This document shows positions 58,384-64,000 of a DNA stretch of 64,000 nt, piece after piece. A model generated the notes under the pieces. It was given only the letters and a program-made list of their open reading frames with translations. It was not told where the DNA came from and made no database searches. Location: positions 87,052,526 through 87,116,525 of the forward strand of contig CM026426.1 of the NCBI GenBank assembly GCA_014871385.1, given 5' to 3'. The translations under genes were made by a program, and so were the position numbers. Position 1 is the first letter of the stretch, and every line of letters starts with the position of its first letter. The DNA comes from Ceratodon purpureus. Lineage: Eukaryota > Streptophyta > Bryopsida > Pseudoditrichales > Ditrichaceae.

Positions 58384-60482
58384 GGCGCCGACTGTACCAC
58401 AGCCGACATAAGAGCCGACTTGGGCACCGCTGACTTAGCGAAGGCACCTACATCAGGTCCGGATTCTGCCAATTACCTTGATCATTTTTATACCTTCACG
58501 GAGGGTGAAATGTCGGTGGATGAAACACCTATAAGAGACCAGCTAGGGGATATGAAGGTGGCAGCGTGGAACCTGACTGAAGAGGAGCAGTTACGCAAGA
58601 TCAATGTTGGCACTGAAGAGTCTCCAAAGATCTTGAAGGTTGGAGCTCAATTGGAGCTAGCCATTGCCAAGGCAGCTGAGGACCTGTTGAGGGAGTATAC
58701 AGATGTGTTTGCTTGGACATACAAAGATTTGAAGGGCATACCTCCATCGATAGCTCAGCACCGGATTGTACTGGAGAAAGACGTTCCACCCATCCATCAA
58801 GCCCGTTACAGGATGAATCCGAACTATGCCAGCATTGTCAAATAGGATATTGACAAACTGTTGGCGGCAGGGTTGATCATACCAGTCCAGGAAGCAACCT
58901 GGCTCTCACCCATTGTTGTTGTTCCTAAAAAAAATGGTCAATTAAGAATTTGTATTGACTATAGAAAATTAAATGCTGCCACTAAAAAGGACCCTTACCC
59001 TCTTCCGTTTACTGAAGAGGTGTTAGATGCTGTGGCAGGTTATGAGATGTACTCCTTCCTGGATGGTCGGTCTGGTTACTATCAGATTTCGATTGCTCCT
59101 GAGGATAGGCATAAAACTGCCTTCATCACGGAGTGGGGCGCCTTTGTGTGGGTGGTCATGCCTTTCGGCCTGACTAATGCACCACCGACTTATCAGAGGG
59201 CTGTGAACAAAGCGTTCAAGGAATACTTGGGGCGATTCATGAAGCTCTTCCTAGACGACTTCACCGTATACAGCGACCTAGCCGACCATTTGCAGAAACT
59301 GCGCCTCTGTTTCGAGAAGTGCAGGCAGTATGGCATCAGTTTAAATCCAGAGAAATGTGCATTTCTGGTCACCTCAGGCATTATACTAGGCCATGTTGTT
59401 TCCAAGGCAGGCAAGATGCCAGACCCTAAGAAGATAGAAGTCATCTAGGAGATGCCCCGACCACAGCACGGAGCCGACGTACAAGTTTTCAATGGATTTG
59501 CACAGTTCAATAGAATTTACATTAAATTCTATGCTCACATTATGGAGCCCATAACGAAACTGATGCGAAAATCTGAAGAGTTTGTGTGGATGGACAAGTG
59601 TGAAGCTGCGTGGTTGGAGATCAAGGACAGGTATACCAAGGCACCAATCCTGGTTGCCCCCGGCTAGGATTTGGAATTTCATGTTCACACAGATGCCTCT
59701 GACATAGCCGTAGGGGCTATGCTGGCTCAGAACCAGACAGGGAAGTGTGACCAGCCGATATCCTATGCTTCTAGATTGCTTAATTCTGCTGAAAAGAATT
59801 ATACCACTACAGAAAAGGAAGCCGTGGCTATGGTTTATGCTCTTACAAAATATGGTCATTATCTTTTGGGGAACAAGGTGGTTTTTTATGTGGATCATAT
59901 GGTTCTGGTGTACTTGGTTAACAAGCCTCAAGTGTCTGGGCGGATTGCCCGATGGCTTTTGCTATTTCAGGAGTATGATTTCACAGTGGTGTACAAGCCC
60001 GGCCGGACGCATGGCGCAGCCGACTTACTCAGCGGACTTCCCAACGGAGAGCCACCTACAGGAGTTCCCGATCAGCTTCCTGATGCTGGCCTGTTCTACG
60101 TGTCCCCGGAGTGGTTGCAGGACATCAGGGATTACCTGCGCACTGGAGAGCCGTCTGCCACCATGTCTAAGGATGAAAAGCGGAAGTTGCTGTTACGGGC
60201 CCTCCCATATACCTTGCTGGACGGAGTCTTACATAAGAAGGGGCAGGATTTGGTACTCCGACGGGTCTTAGACCCTGTCCAGGCCGACACAGTTATGCGG
60301 GAGATGCATGATGGCTGCGCAGGTGGCCACTTCTCCCAGGATATCACCTCCAGGAAGATTCTAGATGCTGGATACTAGTGGCCGACCCTACATAAGGATG
60401 TTTCAGAGTATTGCAGGGCCTGTGACAAATGCCAACGGGTCGGAGGGTTGGCCAACACAGGACTAGCCCAGTTAGTCACCAG
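58384..60482 (+). pseudogene. Pol fragment of an element A relative (RT, RNase H, start of integrase)
   Basis: Collinear and highly similar to 37693-39789, with no LTRs. The left end joins the satellite within a shared 'gccgac'-like stretch; the right end stops in the integrase zinc region where element B's LTR begins. The single frame is broken by four stops, all TAG: 58843 (also TAG in element A), 59446 (CAG in A), 59665 (TGG in A) and 60376 (TGG in A). RT motifs ([19 protein letters not shown]) and RNase H (HTDASD) are intact. At 59083 it keeps the CAG that is TAG in A. Confidence 0.92.
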
Positions 60483-61005
60483 TGTGGGATCCGAGGAACT
60501 CAGAATAAACCGGAAGAGCCTCATCCGGAGTTAGTATTCCATTAATTTTTCATTTTTTTGGTTAATTAGGTTAAAACTAGCTAGACACTAGCTGCATTAG
60601 GAGTTAACGCAAACCGGATACTCCAGGAACCTTAAAACAGTTAACGCAGGAAGTATTCTCGGAACCTTCATTCCGGAAACTCGGAAGAGAAAACATGGAA
60701 AGGGTTGACGATCCGAGAACTGACCGTTACTGTAACCGCGTCTAGGATCCGAAACGACGCGGAAGTCATCATGACTCGGATAGGCGTCTAGTTCGGTACG
60801 GTGGCAACTGCAATTACGGGCCGCCGCAGCGTTTATGATGCCCTGGGTATATAAGCGAGGATGTTAGGGTTTGGAGTTCCTTTTTGCGGACTGGGAGTAG
60901 AGAGTGAAAGAGCGGTGAGGTGTCTTGTCTTTTCCGATTCACTGGCAATTGGATTGCTGGGTTTCTTGCTGTCGGATCGCAAAGGGAGAGAAGTGAGACG
61001 TAGAA
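60483..61005 (+). repeat. Element B 5' LTR/leader, right copy
   Basis: TGTGGGATCCGAGGAACTC start shared with 31952, and a TATATAA box at 60848-60854 about 150 bp before the ORF. The 3' border of the LTR is not resolvable without its partner, which lies outside the window. Confidence 0.7.
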
Positions 61006-63228
61006 ATGGCGCAGGTTCAGTGTAGAGTTCTTAGTCCCGGCACTCCGGTGAGAGAGTCGGATATGGAAGAGTTGATTGACGATCTCACCCGGATGAGGTG
61101 CCAGGGTTTGCTATCACGACCGTGGTTGCTGAAGAATGAGGCGATGGTGAGGGAGATCCTGGACGGACCGGATAATAGGTGGGACAATACAATCCGGGGC
61201 AAGCCCACGCTGTGGAGTGCGGAACGGTGGGCGGAAACTTACGACTTCGAGCAGAACGGACTCCTTTGGGCAACCCGGACGGATAAGTACGTACAGGATG
61301 GGTTTCACGGGAAGATCCATAAGAATAACGGATACGAGATAGACGCCTGCAAGGATAGGAGACAGAGACAGGTCTTAGCCTTCCTCGTTCCGATCCTGTA
61401 TCCGCTGAAACCGGAACAGGTCACCATTACGGTCGGGAACACCATCTTCGGAGCGTACACGGGGGAACGTCCGGTGAATTGGGCCGCGCTCATAGCGGAA
61501 ACTGTGCAGAAGATGGTGCCATCGATCGGAAAGAAGCCGACCCCGATCAGCCCTTTTCTCTACCACCTTTACCACTCGTATAGTTTGCTGAGGGAGAGGG
61601 AGGAGGAGGATTATACGACGGCAAAGAACTTCCTCACCTTTGCTGAGGTTCCACCAGGGATGGATGTCGAACCGCACGGCGAAACCTCGGATACAGCGTC
61701 CACGGAACGGGATGATGATACAGCGATCATTCCGAATCCCGGCGCTACAAAGGCCCACTCCAAGTCACGATCGGAACGCGCTGCATCGCAGCTTGCGGAG
61801 CCCTCCACGGTCCGGGGAGATACGGAACGGAAGGAGGTCAGTTCCGAGCGGGGATTTCCGGTTGAACTATTCCGGGGGATTCGGGAGGAAACTCATCGTG
61901 CGCAGGCCTCTTACGATCGGATCGAGACACTGTTCAGGAGGGTCTGTACGTCTCTCGGGGGTTGTTTACCAGAGGAGGTGATCCGAGAGGTAGAGCTTTT
62001 GAAGGACGCCCCGAAACTTCGGAGTGAGAAGAAGCAGTTGGAGCTTCAGTTGCAGGAGCTTACGATGGAATTGGCGACGAAGAGCGAGGAGATCCGGAAG
62101 TTCCATGCTGAGCAAGAGGAGACCTTGGGTGAGCTTCGGAAGTTGGTGGGGAATTCAGGTGCTGTAGTCAACAAGGCCCGGTTGTTCGACGAGAATGTAT
62201 TGCAGCCTGCAGATTTGGAGAACAAGCAGAAGATCATCACGATTCTCTCCAAATGCGAGCACTCGATGAACCAGATTCTGAAGAAGGTTCGGCAGTTGCT
62301 CAATCCGGGAGTCGGAAGTCCCAGCGTCGGAACCGTTTGTCGGAATCACCCGTTTCATGGATCTCCCTCCTGGACCGTTGTAGGGGAATCTCGTGGGGTA
62401 GGGTTCCGGACCCCAATAGAGCGCAACCTCCAGCTTGAGGAGCAGATGGCGGTCGACGCGGATATCTTCAAGCCGGCTCGGACGATCGCAGATATGATCC
62501 GGGAACACCAAGGACAGGTGGCGTCACCCGGAGCCAGCATGGTTCAGCAAGGCTGCGCGATCCCCACCGGTCAGGCGGAGGTGACAGGGACTACAGTCAC
62601 CGTTAGGCGATCCGAAGAGCGGATGATTACGGAAGAGGTGACCCGGCCCGTGCAGCCGGCTGTTCTCCCAACACTCGGATCGTCGGTGATCATGCCGGCT
62701 TATCAAGGGGAGGTAGCAGGAGCGGAATGGGGACGAGCCATTTCACCAACCGGGCGGACCCGAGTGATTCAGGAGGGGGCACTTACCCCTTCACCCACAG
62801 CCAAGACCGGAACGGTGACTTCTACCCCCACCGGAACGCTAGTGGTGAACTCCCCTGCTGACAGTTCCGGTGCTCGGAGAGTTTTGAGGAAGAGGAAGGA
62901 TCCGACAGAGAAGGGCCCCATTACGATTTCCGGGTCCGACTCGGAAACCTATGTGAGCTCTCCGGTTGGGACAGCCGGAACTGGGACTCGGACCCCTACG
63001 ACCGGAACCCCTCCCGCGCATATGTTGCCAAAGTCTCCCAATTCTCCCAAGAACCGAATCGTTACCCGGCTGTCCTTGGAGGCCCAGACGAAGGAGTCAA
63101 AAGCGGAACGGAGTGCTAGGCGTCAGGCGGAGCGGGCAGCGAGGGCAGGAGGATCCGAGCCACGGATGACCAGGTCGAAGGAGAAGGACCGCAAGCAGGA
63201 GAGCCACAAGAAGACGAAGATGGGGTAG
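61006..63228 (+). CDS. Element B ORF: 740-residue retrotransposon protein (gag-like or plant aORF-like), intact
   Basis: The only long retroelement ORF here without a stop. It starts at the first ATG after the LTR (MAQVQCRVLSPGTP), the same start as the truncated left copy (MAPIQLKVLSPAV). Residues 1-215 look globular (WDNTIRGKPTLWSAERWAETYDF … VNWAALIAETVQKMV … PFLYHLYHSYSLL), a pattern I associate with plant transposon or aORF-type proteins rather than a canonical gag. About 345-440 is a strong coiled coil (EKKQLELQLQELTMELATKSEE). The C-terminal third is Pro/Thr/Gly-rich with a basic end (RSARRQAERAARAGG), suited to nucleic-acid binding. No zinc knuckle or pol domain is present. Probably the structural protein of a young LTR element. 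Confidence 0.7.
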   Translation: MAQVQCRVLSPGTPVRESDMEELIDDLTRMRCQGLLSRPWLLKNEAMVREILDGPDNRWDNTIRGKPTLWSAERWAETYDFEQNGLLWATRTDKYVQDGFHGKIHKNNGYEIDACKDRRQRQVLAFLVPILYPLKPEQVTITVGNTIFGAYTGERPVNWAALIAETVQKMVPSIGKKPTPISPFLYHLYHSYSLLREREEEDYTTAKNFLTFAEVPPGMDVEPHGETSDTASTERDDDTAIIPNPGATKAHSKSRSERAASQLAEPSTVRGDTERKEVSSERGFPVELFRGIREETHRAQASYDRIETLFRRVCTSLGGCLPEEVIREVELLKDAPKLRSEKKQLELQLQELTMELATKSEEIRKFHAEQEETLGELRKLVGNSGAVVNKARLFDENVLQPADLENKQKIITILSKCEHSMNQILKKVRQLLNPGVGSPSVGTVCRNHPFHGSPSWTVVGESRGVGFRTPIERNLQLEEQMAVDADIFKPARTIADMIREHQGQVASPGASMVQQGCAIPTGQAEVTGTTVTVRRSEERMITEEVTRPVQPAVLPTLGSSVIMPAYQGEVAGAEWGRAISPTGRTRVIQEGALTPSPTAKTGTVTSTPTGTLVVNSPADSSGARRVLRKRKDPTEKGPITISGSDSETYVSSPVGTAGTGTRTPTTGTPPAHMLPKSPNSPKNRIVTRLSLEAQTKESKAERSARRQAERAARAGGSEPRMTRSKEKDRKQESHKKTKMG

Positions 63229-64000
63229 ATTCCTCTCGCTGCAACTGGCCGTCACTTTCCGGATTTATAGGAGTAGATTTCGGATCGGGAGATCCGGTTT
63301 AGTCGTAAAGTAGGATTCTAGGTAGATAACTAGGGATTAGGGTTTTTGATTGAACTGCCGGCGCCGCCGCTTTTGTGAAAGCCCCTGCTTACTTAAACAG
63401 GGAAGGCGATGCAGTCCGGGTCTTCGTTTTGCATGTTTTCTCCCTATATTCCTTATGAGTAAAGTATTCGTGTTTTGCAAGTACTGTGCGTGGTTTCCAG
63501 TTAAGTGTGAATGATCCGTGAAGGATATGAGAGTTCCGCTATAGCTCGGATAGGAAGGTGATGGGAGTTGTGACGAGACCCGAACCGGAAAGGTAATGGG
63601 ATTGAGCGGAAAGATTTAGTGGATTGTCGTAGGAGTGAAGCCTCACTGTTCCGTCCCCAACCCAACCTCATGCAGAATAACCGTCGCTAGGGTCGAAGCG
63701 GATCGAGGGATACTTGATCGGGCTCCCTGAACTTCTGAAGAGGTTCCGTACACTGTGAGAGGGGGATTCGGAACGTGGTATGGGTCGCCTAGGGATAATC
63801 GGATCCTGGTTCTCCCAGAGCCGGATTGGTTTGTCTTTGTAGTCTCACGGATCGGAAAAGGTCGTTTGTATGACCTGCTGGCCAGAGTACTCTAGGATGG
63901 TTGTGAAACGATAGCTGTTCCGAGACGTTGGGGTTTGTGGACAAAACACCTGACGAGAACGAGAAAGAGAGAGAGAGATAGTCGAGGAGTTACGTTCCGG
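63229..64000. other. Downstream of the element B ORF; no pol seen before the window edge
   Basis: Many stops in all frames and no RT, integrase or second LTR. The stretch is rich in ccgg/cggaa words like the ORF and its LTR, so it is likely internal to element B. Ends in a GA-rich run. Confidence 0.45.

Noticed and set aside
56094-58447. Repeated minus-strand ORFs of 60-130 residues
   Set aside because: Each is one or two satellite units read in an accidentally open frame.
34023-60378. Reassignment of TAG to glutamine, suggested by TAG at Gln positions
   Set aside because: Long intact ORFs (526, 727 and 740 codons) use CAG and contain no internal TAG, and several TAGs oppose TGG, which fits mutation rather than recoding.
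1-64000. tRNA, rRNA or other structured RNA genes
   Set aside because: None recognised by eye on either strand; a covariance-model scan would be needed to exclude small ones.

Overview
This window looks like eukaryotic nuclear DNA from a repeat-rich plant-lineage genome. The evidence is spliceable GT-AG introns, a Mutator-like (MULE) transposase with a SWIM zinc finger, Ty3/gypsy pol with the extra 3' ORF known from plant elements, plant-style decayed transposon proteins and a 160-bp-class satellite. My best guess is a charophyte alga or an early-diverging land plant. The exact organism is inference. Almost everything is a mobile element or its debris, and I see no ordinary housekeeping gene.

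Layout. 1-4.1 kb: end of a decayed two-gene element (element C: transposase-like gene D, then gene E), entered from beyond the left edge. 4.1-8.4 kb: T-rich repeats and minus-strand gene fragments. 8,457-22,943: a complete 14.5-kb MULE with ~325-bp terminal inverted repeats and a perfect 9-bp target duplication. It carries a four-exon transposase gene (one internal TGA), an intact intron-free 2-oxoglutarate/Fe(II) dioxygenase gene, and a convergent spliced gene for a zinc-finger, low-complexity protein. 23-32 kb: weak ORFs and two broken multi-exon plus-strand genes. 31,952-32,564: 5' end of LTR element B. 32,565-45,009: a full-length but decayed Ty3/gypsy element A (LTRs, gag-protease-RT-RNase H-integrase and an extra 3' ORF). 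45.0-46.2 kb: a broken protein-kinase-like gene. 47.5-52.7 kb: a second, longer copy of element C. 52.7-55.4 kb: mostly empty. 55.4-58.4 kb: a ~109-bp repeat, then a ~161-bp satellite with a five-unit higher-order repeat. 58,384-60,482: a pol fragment of element A fused to the satellite. 60,483-64,000: a younger element B copy with an intact 740-residue ORF.

The most interesting unit is the MULE. It combines a cut-and-paste transposase, a dioxygenase whose HxD...H...K pattern would suit a TET/JBP-like nucleic-acid-modifying enzyme, and a third nuclear-looking protein. It also contains a 9-bp motif (CCTGTCCGG) that I find 11 times inside the element and nowhere else in the window. This suggests, as a hypothesis, a transposon that carries its own anti-silencing (DNA demethylation) machinery, analogous in logic to the VANC proteins of VANDAL MULEs. 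Everywhere else the decay is remarkably uniform: nonsense codons in the gag-pol frames are all TAG, mostly where a sister copy keeps CAG or TGG, with TGA where CGA is expected. This fits methylcytosine deamination.
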